NCBI GenBank assembly: GCA_019187485.1 | Contig: JABAQR010000049.1 | Coordinates: 1-34,078 of the forward strand | Source of the DNA: Lysobacterales bacterium | GTDB taxonomy: Bacteria > Pseudomonadota > Gammaproteobacteria > Xanthomonadales > SZUA-5 | Length of the DNA stretch: 34,078 bases | Reading direction: 5' to 3' | Shown: positions 15,530-24,138 of the stretch, one piece after another | Numbering within the stretch: position 1 is the stretch's first letter | Layout of the letters: the number at the start of each line of letters is the position of its first letter | The notes under the pieces: model-generated | Databases searched by the model: none | Told to the model about the DNA's origin: nothing | Seen by the model: only the letters and a program-made list of their open reading frames with translations | Program-made: the position numbers and the translations under genes

Positions 15530-16110
15530 GGGTCTGGCTGCTCGCGCTGTTGCTGGGGCCGCTGACCGCCGACGCGGCGCAAGTGCTGGTGGTCGACCTG
15601 TCCGAAGCCTACTCGCGTTCGAGCGCGCTGGCGCAGTTGCTGCGCGAGGTCGACGGTGAGCTCAAGGCCATCGCCGGCCGCCACCGACCCGCGTTGCAGG
15701 CGCTGCGCAACGAGCTGCAGACGCTCAAGGCCTCCGGTGCCGCCAGCCGCGACAAACAGTTGCAGGTAACGCGCCGCATCGCCGCGATCGAGGCTGCCGC
15801 CGAAGTCGACGAAGATCGCCTCGCCGCCGCGAACCAGCGGGCGATCGCCCGCGTCGACTCGGCCATCGCCGAAGCCAAGGAAGCGCTGCGACTGGAGGCA
15901 GGAGCGCGCGCGGTGCTCGACATTCAGGAGACCCGCTACGTGCGCCCGGGCTGCGGCTGCCTGGCCAGCGACCGCCTCTACGAGTTGCTCAACGAACGCC
16001 TGCCCAAGGTAGAGTTGGAATTGCAGCCGCCGGTGCAGACCTCGCGGATGTTGCACCGCAGCTTGCCGCGGTTTGCGCGCCCCACGCACAATCGTCCCGT
16101 CCCGGCGTAG
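15526..16110 (+). CDS. Skp/OmpH-like periplasmic coiled-coil protein
   Basis: A 194-aa protein with a signal peptide (MRVWLLALLLGPLTADAAQ). The mature strand VLVVDLSEAYSRSSALAQLLREVD is of OmpH type. A long charged helical hairpin follows (about 45-130, with KAIAGRHRPALQALRNELQTLK and RIAAIEAAAEVDEDRLAAANQRA). The ending RAVLDIQETRYVRPGCGCLASDRLYELLNERLPKVELEL corresponds to the family C-terminus. A likely periplasmic holdase chaperone or related structural protein. The CGC motif near the end is unusual. The last 20 residues (from MLHRSL) are basic and unlike the family; their DNA also holds the putative promoter of the next gene. Translation is coupled to the upstream paralogue by an ATGA overlap. 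It is not next to bamA or lpxD, where the classical skp gene sits. Confidence 0.72.
   Translation: MRVWLLALLLGPLTADAAQVLVVDLSEAYSRSSALAQLLREVDGELKAIAGRHRPALQALRNELQTLKASGAASRDKQLQVTRRIAAIEAAAEVDEDRLAAANQRAIARVDSAIAEAKEALRLEAGARAVLDIQETRYVRPGCGCLASDRLYELLNERLPKVELELQPPVQTSRMLHRSLPRFARPTHNRPVPA
16063..16092 (+). promoter_or_regulatory. Putative promoter of the arginine-deiminase-fold gene
   Basis: TTGCCG (16063-16068) and CACAAT (16087-16092) are spaced 18 nt apart inside the 3' end of the Skp-like gene. Transcription would start near 16099, just before a foldable leader and a terminator hairpin. The match is moderate. Confidence 0.35.
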
Positions 16111-16178
16111 CAACCGGCTTGTCGGGGAGGGAGCAAACCCGTGGTGATCCCGCAAGGGCGCCGCGGGTTTCTTTTTTT
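16101..16178 (+). terminator. Intrinsic terminator in the leader of the deiminase-fold gene (attenuator candidate)
   Basis: At 16135-16178 AAACCCGT pairs with GCGGGTTT. Inside it GGTG pairs with CGCC, and at the tip CCC-GCAA-GGG closes a GNRA tetraloop; seven T follow. This makes 15 base pairs and a U-tract, a textbook Rho-independent terminator, ending 10 nt before the ATG and abutting the GGGAGGA ribosome binding site. Upstream, CCCGGC (16101-16106) can pair with GTCGGG (16121-16126). The CGGG of that second arm can instead pair with CCCG (16138-16141) of the terminator, so a terminator/antiterminator switch is possible. The simple alternative is that it just ends the Skp-like operon. Confidence 0.7.
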
Positions 16179-16188
16179 GGGAGGAACA

Positions 16189-17106
16189 ATGCCTTCGCTG
16201 TACGACGATCCCGACGCATTCGCCGTGCACGCGCGCAGCATTCCGCAGCGCGCGCCGGGTGTTCCACGAGCGGTCTTTCTGGTCAGCCCGGCGCAGTTCC
16301 GCCTGGCCGAGGAGTCGGCGCGCGACAACGCCTACATGCGGATGACCACCGCAGTCGATCCCTGGCGCGCACTCGCCCAGCATCAGGCGCTGGCGCAGGC
16401 GCTGGCGTGCGCCGGCGTGCCGGTGCAGGTCTTCCCGGGCGATCCACGCACGCCCGATGCGGTATTTCCCAACAACGTGTTCGCCACCGCACCGGGGCGG
16501 CTGGTGATCGGCGCGATGCGCCACCCGGTGCGCCAGCAGGAGGCCCGCCGCGAGGACATCCGCGCCTGGTTCCGCACGCTACTCCATTACCACGAGATCG
16601 ACCTGTCCGGGCGCGGCTTCGTCGCCGAGCTGACCGGCAGTCTGGTGATCGACCGCAGTCGCGGCATCGGCTTCTGTGGACTGTCGGAGCGTTGTGATCG
16701 CGCCGGAGCGACGGCGATGGCTGCTGCCTTCGGGCTGCAGGCCGTGCTGATCTACGAGCTGGCGCCGGGCGAATACCATGGCAACGTCGTGATGTCGGCG
16801 CTCGACGGTCGCGGCCTGCTGCTGTGCCCGGACGGATTCGCCGACGCGCGCGTCCCGCGGGCCTTGGCGTCCATCCACGCCGATACGACCGTGACCATCG
16901 ATGCCGCCGAGAAGGCAGCCTTCGCGGGCAACTGCATCGCGCTGGGCGCCGATGGCCTGTGGATGTCAGCCTGCGCACAGGCGGCGCTCAGGCCGGCCAC
17001 GCGTGCCGCAGTTACTCGTCTTGGCCTGCGCATCCACGCGGTGGAACTGGACGAACTGGAAAAGGCTGGCGGCAGCCTGCGCTGCATGATCGGAGAGATC
17101 TACTGA
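16189..17106 (+). CDS. Arginine-deiminase-fold hydrolase (CtlX/COG4874-like)
   Basis: A 305-aa protein of the guanidino-group modifying superfamily (arginine deiminase, dimethylargininase, amidinotransferases). The catalytic set is visible: TPDAVFPNNVFAT (D90), ELTGSLVID (E147), EYHGNVVMS (H197) and the nucleophile in GGSLRCMIGEIY (C299), close to the end as the family requires. The PDAVFPNN and RCMxxEI forms resemble the CtlX/COG4874 group more than true arginine deiminases. Members act on citrulline or arginine-like ureido and guanidino compounds; the precise substrate is not shown here. The ATG at 16189 follows GGGAGGA by 3 nt. A GTG at 16141 in frame lies inside the terminator stem and is rejected. 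The gene converges on the TerB-like gene. Confidence 0.85.
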   Translation: MPSLYDDPDAFAVHARSIPQRAPGVPRAVFLVSPAQFRLAEESARDNAYMRMTTAVDPWRALAQHQALAQALACAGVPVQVFPGDPRTPDAVFPNNVFATAPGRLVIGAMRHPVRQQEARREDIRAWFRTLLHYHEIDLSGRGFVAELTGSLVIDRSRGIGFCGLSERCDRAGATAMAAAFGLQAVLIYELAPGEYHGNVVMSALDGRGLLLCPDGFADARVPRALASIHADTTVTIDAAEKAAFAGNCIALGADGLWMSACAQAALRPATRAAVTRLGLRIHAVELDELEKAGGSLRCMIGEIY

Positions 17107-17192
17107 GTCGCCCGTCGGACGGACGAACGCACGAGGAGACTGTGGGGCACGCGGGGGTTGCGGCGGCGCCCTGCAAGCGTCCCGGGCCCGCC

Positions 17193-17654
17193 TCAGCCCC
17201 CGATGCGCTTGCGCATCACGTCGCCATCGACACCGAGACTCTTGCCGACGCGCGTCAGCCAGGACTTCTCGGGGATGCGCATGCGCCCATCCGAATGCGC
17301 CAGCGTCAACAGCGCATCGAGCAACTGTTCGGAGTGCGTCGAAGCGGAAGGGAAGACCTTGAGGAAGCGCGCAATCTCGCCCTCGACATCGAGACCGCCG
17401 GCGCGGCCACGCTCGAAGCTCTGCACGGCCAGCTTGCGACCAATCTTGGGCAACTGCATGCGATCGATCAGATCCTCGCCATGCTGGGCTTCCTCGGCGG
17501 TGACCACGCCATCCGCGCGTGCCAGCGAGCCGAGCAGCGCGAACAGCACCCCGACGAAAACCTCTTCCTTGGGATCGAGCGCCTCGTTGCGAAACAGACC
17601 ACCGAGGGTCTCGCTGATCCAACCCAGAGGACCAGAGGAACGGACTTCGGACAT
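17193..17654 (-). CDS. TerB-like domain protein
   Basis: A 153-aa all-helical protein related to TerB (tellurite resistance, PF05099) and the DjlA N-terminal domain. After a short N-terminus come VFVGVLFALLGSLARADGVVTAEEAQHGEDLIDRM and LLDALLTLAHSDGRMRIPEKSWLTRVGKSLGV. The two similar acidic blocks (ARADGVVTAEE, AHSDGRMRIPE) are the hallmark, bind metal in TerB, and are EF-hand-like. Its cellular role is unknown; many such proteins exist outside tellurite operons, as here. AGGGGG lies 6 nt before the ATG. It diverges from the two-component operon, sharing a 264-bp regulatory gap, and converges with the deiminase-fold gene. Confidence 0.85.
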   Translation of the reverse strand: MSEVRSSGPLGWISETLGGLFRNEALDPKEEVFVGVLFALLGSLARADGVVTAEEAQHGEDLIDRMQLPKIGRKLAVQSFERGRAGGLDVEGEIARFLKVFPSASTHSEQLLDALLTLAHSDGRMRIPEKSWLTRVGKSLGVDGDVMRKRIGG

Positions 17655-17802
17655 GCGACACCCCCTGCTTGAGGAATTCTGTCGGTCACTGCCGCGACGA
17701 TCTTAGCGGGCGGCTGCGTGCGCGTCGACCACAGGGAAACGATGCGCCTCTGGACGCGGGGACAGCAAGCCCGGAAAAATCGACCCGACGCACTTCGAAC
17801 AT

Positions 17803-17829
17803 GGACATCTGACTGTCCGATTCCGGACA
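17803..17829. promoter_or_regulatory. Overlapping GGACA/TGTCC dyads upstream of the response regulator
   Basis: GGACA (17803-17807) and TGTCC (17814-17818) form an inverted pair. TGTCCG-ATTC-CGGACA (17814-17829) forms a second, perfect 6-bp-arm dyad sharing the middle half-site. Another CGGACAC recurs at 17896-17902, near the expected transcription start. Centred about 77 nt before the predicted start of the sigma-54-like promoter, this is a natural enhancer site for the encoded regulator itself. Confidence 0.5.
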
Positions 17830-17871
17830 CTTGCGCTGGCCTCACGGGGACGCTTGTCGCCACGTGCAGGC

Positions 17872-17887
17872 TGGCATGCAAACTGCG
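17872..17887 (+). promoter_or_regulatory. Sigma-54-like promoter of the two-component operon
   Basis: TGGCATGCAAACTGCG keeps the invariant GG (17873-17874) and GC (17885-17886), separated by 10 nt as in TGGCACG-N4-TTGCW. It differs from consensus at the C of the -24 element and at two -12 positions. Transcription would start near 17898, 21 nt before the regulator ATG. The downstream gene encodes a sigma-54 activator, which makes autoregulation likely. Confidence 0.55.
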
Positions 17888-17918
17888 TTGCGATCCGGAC
17901 ACGACCGGAAGGACGACC

Positions 17919-19301
<1,383 letters not shown>

Positions 19302-19307
19302 AGGAGC

Positions 19308-19449
19308 GGGGCACGCGGCACGCGGCACGCGGCACGGGAAAAGCCGTCCGCCACCCGTCCGGGGTCTTGCGTCCGGAGCGCTGCCGCGCTGCCCAGCCTC
19401 GGTCCGCCGTTCCCGTGCCGCGTGCCGCGTGCCCCGTGCCGCGTGCCCC
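19308..19449. repeat. Heptad-armed inverted repeat, element B
   Basis: The left arm (19308-19340) is four tandem 7-bp units of the form GSGGCAC followed by GGGAA. The right arm (19410-19449), read in complement, is five such units followed by the same GGGAA. The arms match almost perfectly apart from the extra unit. The core (about 69 bp) contains AAGCCGTCCG and GTCCGGAGCG; CCGGAGCG recurs in elements A and D. The element lies between the regulator stop and the first homologous codon of the kinase, inside an otherwise tight operon. The open frame runs straight through it. Confidence 0.9.
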
Positions 19450-19453
19450 ACCC

Positions 19454-20767
19454 ATGACTTCCCCCTCCTACGAGACCCGGGTCGCCCTGTGGTCGCTGGC
19501 GCTGGCCGCGCCGGGGCTGGGGATCGCCGGCTGGCTGCTGTGGCGGCTCGATTGGCCGCAGCCGGTGCGGGGCACCGTGATCGTCGCACTGCTCGCCACG
19601 ACCGCCTGGCTGTGGCAGCGCCTGCGGCAGGCGGTGGTGCATCCGCTGCTGACTCTGGTGAGCCTGCTGGACTCGTTGCGCGCCGGCGACTACAGCCTGC
19701 GCAGCACTTCGGCGCGCCGTGGCGATGCGCTCGGAGAAGCGCTGTGGGAGATCAATGCGCTCGCGTCCACGCTGCGCGAGGGACGCCTGAAGGTGGAGGA
19801 GGCAGGCGCACTGCTGTCGAAGGTGCTCGGCAGCATCGACATCGCGATCTTCGCCTTCGACGACTGTCGCCGGCTGATGCTGATCAATCCGGCGGGGGAA
19901 CGGCTGCTGGCCCTCCCGTGCGAGCAGGCGCTCGGCCGCAGCGCGCTCGATCTCGGCCTGGAAGCCTGCTGCGACGCGGACACGCCGGAGACCCTCAAGC
20001 GCGCCTTCCCGGGCGGCAGCGGCAGTTTCGAGCTGCGCCGCACGAACTTCCGCGAACACGGTCGACCGCACGAACTGCTGGCGATCACCGACCTCTCGCG
20101 CGCCCTGCGCGAAGAAGAACGCCAGGCGTGGCAACGACTGATCCGCGTGCTCGGCCACGAACTCAACAACTCGTTGGCGCCGATCCGTTCGATGACTGCG
20201 ACGCTGGCCTGCATGATCGCTCGCGAGACGTTACCCTCCGACTGGCGCGAGGACGTGCAGGGCGCGCTCGGCGTGATCGGCGACCGCGCCGAGTCGCTGA
20301 CCCGCTTCATGGCCGGTTACACCCGACTGGCGCGCCTGCCCCCGCCGCACAAGCGCGCAGTCACGCTGGCGCCGCTGCTGCATCGCGTGGCGCGGTTGGA
20401 GCAACGGCGCGAGGTGCAGATCGGAGAGTTGCCCGAGATCGAATTGCAGGCGGACGCCGACCAGATCGAGCAGGCGCTGATCAACCTCGTGAAAAACGCC
20501 GCCGAGGCCGCGCTCGAGACCGCGGGCGGCGTGCGCATGCGTCTCGTCGCGCAGACCGGCCTGGCGCGCATCGAGATCGAGGACGATGGTCCGGGCCTGG
20601 CCAAGACCGACAACCTGTTCGTGCCCTTCTTCACCACCAAGCCCGGCGGCAGCGGCGTCGGCCTGGTGCTCGCGCGGCAGATCGTCGAGAACCACGGCGG
20701 CGCGCTCGAGTTGCGCAACCGCGTGGACGCGCGCGGGTGCCTCGTGCAGGTGGATTTGCCGGTGTGA
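19454..20767 (+). CDS. NtrY-like sensor histidine kinase
   Basis: A 437-aa inner-membrane kinase, the partner of the upstream regulator. It has two N-terminal membrane segments (about 10-30 and 41-57), a HAMP-like linker (60-115) and a PAS-like domain (120-215: IAIFAFDDCRRLMLINPAGERLL). The dimerisation/phospho-acceptor helix carries H235 in RVLGHELNNSLAPI. The ATPase domain has NLVKNAAEA (344-352), EDDGPGL (376-382) and FFTTKPGGSGVGL. The HELNNSLAPI form is typical of NtrY-type kinases. The start is uncertain. The ATG at 19454 begins the plausible protein but has no ribosome binding site. The in-frame ATG at 19298 overlaps the regulator stop (ATGA), has GGAGG 7 nt upstream, and would add 52 residues encoded by repeat element B. 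Confidence 0.92.
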   Translation: MTSPSYETRVALWSLALAAPGLGIAGWLLWRLDWPQPVRGTVIVALLATTAWLWQRLRQAVVHPLLTLVSLLDSLRAGDYSLRSTSARRGDALGEALWEINALASTLREGRLKVEEAGALLSKVLGSIDIAIFAFDDCRRLMLINPAGERLLALPCEQALGRSALDLGLEACCDADTPETLKRAFPGGSGSFELRRTNFREHGRPHELLAITDLSRALREEERQAWQRLIRVLGHELNNSLAPIRSMTATLACMIARETLPSDWREDVQGALGVIGDRAESLTRFMAGYTRLARLPPPHKRAVTLAPLLHRVARLEQRREVQIGELPEIELQADADQIEQALINLVKNAAEAALETAGGVRMRLVAQTGLARIEIEDDGPGLAKTDNLFVPFFTTKPGGSGVGLVLARQIVENHGGALELRNRVDARGCLVQVDLPV

Positions 20768-20771
20768 AGCC

Positions 20772-20940
20772 GTGAGTGGTGAGTAGTGAGTAGTGAGTGG
20801 CAGAAGCGGGCTTGAGGCAAACGGGCCGCCGAGCAAGCCAGGCGCTACGCGGGCCAGTTCGGGGGATCTTCGGCGCGGGGGTCCAAGAGCCGGTCTCAGA
20901 CCAGCTCTTGCCACTCACTACTCACTACTCACTACTCACC
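20772..20940. repeat. Heptad-armed inverted repeat, element C
   Basis: The left arm (20772-20807) is four tandem 7-bp units GTGAGTR followed by GCAGAAGC. The right arm (20908-20940), read in complement, is four GTGAGTR units followed by GCAAGAGC. The core is about 100 bp. The unit is different from that of elements B, D and E, yet the layout (heptad arms, short AAGC-like junction, core of 70-100 bp) is the same. It fills the gap between the convergent kinase and gmk genes and ends 10 bp before the gmk stop, so it may also serve as a two-way terminator. Confidence 0.9.
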
Positions 20941-20950
20941 ATCCACCGCT

Positions 20951-21571
20951 TCACCCCAGCAACTGCTGCAGCAATCCGGCCTGGCGTGGCCCCTGGATGC
21001 GCATCGACAGGCGCACCGCGCGCACGATCGCGGCGAGGTCGGCGAAGGCCGCATCGAAGCGGTCATTGACGATCAGGTAGTCGAATTCGGTGGCGTGTTC
21101 GATCTCGCCGCGCGCGTTGGCGATGCGCCGCGCGATCACCTCGGCGCTGTCCTGGCCGCGCTTCTGCAAACGCTCGTACAAGCTGTCGCGCGAAGGCGGC
21201 AGGATGAAGATCGTCACGCAGTCGGGAAAGCGCTGGCGGATCTGGCGCGCGCCTTGCCAGTCGATCTCGAGGATCACATCGCGGCCCTGCGCGAAGGCCA
21301 TCTCCACCTGGTCGCGCCCGGTGCCGTAGTGGTTGCCGTGCACCAGCGCGTGCTCGAGCAGGCGCTCGGACGCGATCAGGCGCTCGAAGCTGGGCACGTC
21401 GGTGAAGTGGTAGTGCTCGCCATCGATCTCGCCCGGCCGCGGCGCGCGCGTGGTGTGCGAGATCGACAGTTGCAGCAGGGGATCGGCATCCACCAGGGCC
21501 CGCACCAGGCTGGTCTTGCCGGCGCCCGAGGGCGCGGCGATCACGAACAGGTTGCCGACAGCGGTGGTCAT
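20951..21571 (-). CDS. gmk: Guanylate kinase
   Basis: Phosphorylates GMP to GDP with ATP in purine nucleotide synthesis; cytosolic. The 206-aa product is of standard length. The P-loop is APSGAGKT (13-20), followed by LQLSISHTTRAPRPGEIDGEHYHFTD, the GMP-binding SxTTRxPRxGExxGxxYxF motif. VHGNHYGTGRDQV and DVILEIDWQGARQIR complete the GMP site, and the lid has RLQKRGQDSAEVIARRI. The start at 21571 gives family length with GGAG 6 nt upstream; the frame extending to 21706 is unsupported. In many gammaproteobacteria gmk is followed by rpoZ and spoT. Here it is followed by a convergent kinase gene, with repeat element C between them. Confidence 0.97.
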   Translation of the reverse strand: MTTAVGNLFVIAAPSGAGKTSLVRALVDADPLLQLSISHTTRAPRPGEIDGEHYHFTDVPSFERLIASERLLEHALVHGNHYGTGRDQVEMAFAQGRDVILEIDWQGARQIRQRFPDCVTIFILPPSRDSLYERLQKRGQDSAEVIARRIANARGEIEHATEFDYLIVNDRFDAAFADLAAIVRAVRLSMRIQGPRQAGLLQQLLG

Positions 21572-21696
21572 GCTGAGCTCCACCGGCGACACGGGCGCCG
21601 GGGTGCGGAGTCTACCTGCTGGCGCTGCCTGCCCGAATCCGTGCGCCACACATGCCGCCGCCGGCCAACCGGGGGAGAATGCGCGTCCCGACACCG

Positions 21697-22170
21697 ATGA
21701 CCACACCGACGCCCGCCTTGCGCGCCCTCGACCTCCCCGCCCGCACCTCCTCGTTGTACCCGGAGCCCTTCCGTTCCCGCGTGCTGCCGCGCGAAAAGCG
21801 CGCGCTTGGCGACACCTTCGGTCTCGAATCGTTCGGCGTGAGCCTGACCGTGCTGCACCCGGGCGCGGAATCGTCCATGCGCCACTGGCACAGCCACGAG
21901 GACGAGCTGATCTACGTGCTCGACGGCGAAGTGGTGCTGGTCCGCGACAGCGGCGAGCAGGTGCTTGGGCCCGGGATGGTCGCCGGCTTTCGCGCCGGCG
22001 AGACCGACGCGCACCAACTGGTCAACCGCAGCGAGCGACCGGCGACCTACCTCGAAGTCGGCAGTCGCGACCCGCGTGATGCCGCCAGCTATCCGGACGT
22101 GGACCTCGCCGCCCGCCGGGATGCCGCGGGCAACTGGCTGTTCTTCCACAAGGACGGCAGCTCGTACTGA
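21697..22170 (+). CDS. Cupin-domain protein
   Basis: A 157-aa single-domain cupin (COG3837-like). The first cupin motif is seen in HPGAESSMRHWHSHEDELIYVLDGEVVLV (the H, H, E metal ligands in RHWHSHEDE plus a downstream G). The second is in GPGMVAGFRAGETDAHQLVNRSERPATYLEVG (the late H). The C-terminal FFHKDGSSY is frequent in this group. Metal binding is likely; the substrate is unknown. Three in-frame ATGs are possible (21652, 21679, 21697). 21697 begins the conserved part, while 21679 has GGGGAG very close upstream. The gene lies on the plus strand between gmk and yicC, which are often adjacent in other genomes. Confidence 0.82.
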   Translation: MTTPTPALRALDLPARTSSLYPEPFRSRVLPREKRALGDTFGLESFGVSLTVLHPGAESSMRHWHSHEDELIYVLDGEVVLVRDSGEQVLGPGMVAGFRAGETDAHQLVNRSERPATYLEVGSRDPRDAASYPDVDLAARRDAAGNWLFFHKDGSSY

Positions 22171-22229
22171 GCCCGCTGCGCGAACAGGCGCAGCCGGACC
22201 GCTGCGACCCGGCCGCATGCACCGCGGCT

Positions 22230-23096
22230 TCACTCCAGGTTCTGCACCTGCTCGCGCAACTGCTCGATCAGCACCTTCATGTCGACGCCGAGCTGACTGG
22301 TGCGCGCGTCGGTGGACTTGGAGCCGAAGGTATTGGCCTCGCGGTGCAGTTCCTGGATCAGGAAGTCGAGGCGGCGGCCGACCGGTTCGCGACGCCCCAG
22401 CGTGCGCGCGATTTCGTCGAGGTGGACGCCGAGGCGGTCGAGTTCCTCATCGACGTCCATCCTGGACAGCGCGAACACGATTTCCTGCTCGATGCGCTGC
22501 GGATCGACGCTCGCGGCGATCTCCGCGAGTTTCGCGTTGAGCTTGCCGCGCAGGGCCTGGCGGATGGCCGGGAGCAGCTCGATGGCGGCAGCGCGCAGGC
22601 CGCGCAGCGCGCCCACGCGTTCCAGCATGATCTCCGCGAGCCGTCCACCCTCGCGCTCGCGTTGCGCCTCGAGCGCGTCGAGCGCGCGCTCGACGATGGC
22701 GGCGACCTGGCGGGCGAGTTCCTCGTTGTCGATCTCGCCGCTGGTGACCAGGCCCGGCCAGTTCAGCAAATCGGAGGCGAAGCCGGCCTGCAGGCGCCCG
22801 TTGCGGCGGGTGAGTTCGTCGACCAGGTGCGCGAGCTGATCGAGCAGCGCGTGGTTGATGGTCAGCGCCGCCGGGCGCTCGGGATCGCTGCGCAGACGCG
22901 CGGACAGATCGAGCTTGCCGCGCGACAAGCGTGCGCCGATGCGCTCGCGCATCACCGGCTCCAGGGGGCGCAGGTCTTCCGGCAACTTGGTCGAGATCTC
23001 CAGGAAGCGGTGGTTGACCGTGCGCACCTCCAGGCGCAGGTGACCGAGGACGGTGGGACCTTCGGCGCTGCCGTAGGCGGTCATGCTGCGCGGCAT
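22230..23096 (-). CDS. yicC: YicC family endoribonuclease-like protein
   Basis: A 288-aa protein of the YicC/YloC family. It starts with the hallmark SMTAYGSAE and has LRLEVRTVNHRFLEISTKLP. It ends with the DUF1732-type segment DRLGVHLDEIARTLGRREPVGRRLDFLIQELHREANTFGSKSTD, which is highly conserved. E. coli YicC is a ribonuclease linked to small-RNA turnover; the role here is inferred from the family only. The ATG at 23096 gives the normal N-terminus; a G-rich stretch lies about 5 nt before it. It is transcribed towards the cupin and gmk. TAGCAT on the minus strand (23130-23125) is a weak -10 candidate. Confidence 0.95.
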   Translation of the reverse strand: MPRSMTAYGSAEGPTVLGHLRLEVRTVNHRFLEISTKLPEDLRPLEPVMRERIGARLSRGKLDLSARLRSDPERPAALTINHALLDQLAHLVDELTRRNGRLQAGFASDLLNWPGLVTSGEIDNEELARQVAAIVERALDALEAQREREGGRLAEIMLERVGALRGLRAAAIELLPAIRQALRGKLNAKLAEIAASVDPQRIEQEIVFALSRMDVDEELDRLGVHLDEIARTLGRREPVGRRLDFLIQELHREANTFGSKSTDARTSQLGVDMKVLIEQLREQVQNLE

Positions 23097-23235
23097 TCTT
23101 GCCCCCGGGGATTCGTTCGGACGGATGCTACCCGGCTCCGCGGGTCATTGGTCGCCGTGCCAGGTTTTCAGCGGCGCGCGCCTGGCTCCCGCGTGCCGGA
23201 TCCGGATCGACGCCCGCAACGTCCGCACCCCGGAC

Positions 23236-24138
23236 TTACGGGCCGTACGGATCGCCCCCTGCCGCAACTTCGCAGTGAGGCTCTCCCAGAAAGGCCGCCA
23301 CCGCTCCGGCCACCGCCGCCGGATGCTCGAGGTGCAGATGATGATTGCCCGGCACGCGCAGCACTTGCCGCGGACGCAGGGCTTCCATGCGCCGGGCAGC
23401 GTCGTGTCCGTGCAGATAGGGCGTGGGCGGATCGGCGAGCACCAGCAGGGTCGGTGCCGTGATCGCGCCGAGCAGCGCGAGGTACTGGCTCTCGGTGCCG
23501 CGGACCGGCGTCGGCAGCGTGTGGCGCGGGTCGGAGCGCCACACGTAACCACCAGGGGCCGGCATCAGCGCGCGCTCGATCAGGGTGTCGGCCGCAGTTT
23601 CGGACAGGCCGTTCGCCTGCATGCGCAGGCGTACTGCGCTGGCGCGGTCGGGATGCACCTTGAGCTGCTTCTCGTCCAGCGCCAGGCGCGCATCGATGGC
23701 CCGCCGCAGATCCTGCGCCGCCTCCGTCGCGGGCCGCGCGAGCGGGCCGAGCGCTTCGATCAACACCAGGCGGCGGATGCGTTCGGGGTAGGCGGCGGCG
23801 ATCAGGGTCGCGATTGCACCACCCAGCGAGTGACCGATGAGGTCGAAGCGCTCCAGGCCCAGCGCCTGCGCCAGTGCCAGCACGTCGCCGACGTAGTCGA
23901 CGAGGTGGTAGAAGGTACCCGGTGGACGATGACCGCTGCGACCATGCCCGGGCAAGTCGGGCAGCCATCGTTTGCGGCCTGGCAGCAGACGCGCCAGCGG
24001 GGCCAGACTGCCGGCATTGTCGAGCCAGCCGTGCAGCAGCAAGGCCGGCGGATCCTGTACGCTGCCCCAGACGAGACCGGACCAGGTCTGCGCGCCCACG
24101 GTCAGTTGCCACTCCTCGGCGTCGCCGAACAGACTCAT
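23236..24138 (-). CDS. Alpha/beta-fold hydrolase
   Basis: A 300-aa serine hydrolase. The oxyanion region is PALLLHGWLDNAGSLAPLA (H36-G37), followed by LPDLPGHGRSGHRPPG and the nucleophile elbow IGHSLGGA (S104). A late acid in APTLLVLADPP and the catalytic His in VPGNHHLHLEHP complete the triad. It is closest in pattern to the epoxide hydrolase/esterase-like group; the substrate is unknown. The start ATG overlaps the hemH stop by ATGA, so the two are co-translated. No signal peptide is seen. The minus-strand region after the stop contains a GCCAGG/CCTGGC hairpin (about 23158-23186) without a T-run. Confidence 0.88.
   Translation of the reverse strand: MSLFGDAEEWQLTVGAQTWSGLVWGSVQDPPALLLHGWLDNAGSLAPLARLLPGRKRWLPDLPGHGRSGHRPPGTFYHLVDYVGDVLALAQALGLERFDLIGHSLGGAIATLIAAAYPERIRRLVLIEALGPLARPATEAAQDLRRAIDARLALDEKQLKVHPDRASAVRLRMQANGLSETAADTLIERALMPAPGGYVWRSDPRHTLPTPVRGTESQYLALLGAITAPTLLVLADPPTPYLHGHDAARRMEALRPRQVLRVPGNHHLHLEHPAAVAGAVAAFLGEPHCEVAAGGDPYGP

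Noticed and set aside
16141..16188. A GTG start for the deiminase-fold protein, adding 16 residues
   Set aside because: The codons lie inside the terminator stem and T-run, while a strong GGGAGGA sits directly before the ATG at 16189.
20772..20940. CRISPR array suggested by repeated GTGAGTR units and inverted copies
   Set aside because: The repeated unit is 7 bp with no spacers, the two arms are inverted, and no cas genes are near. It is an inverted tandem repeat.
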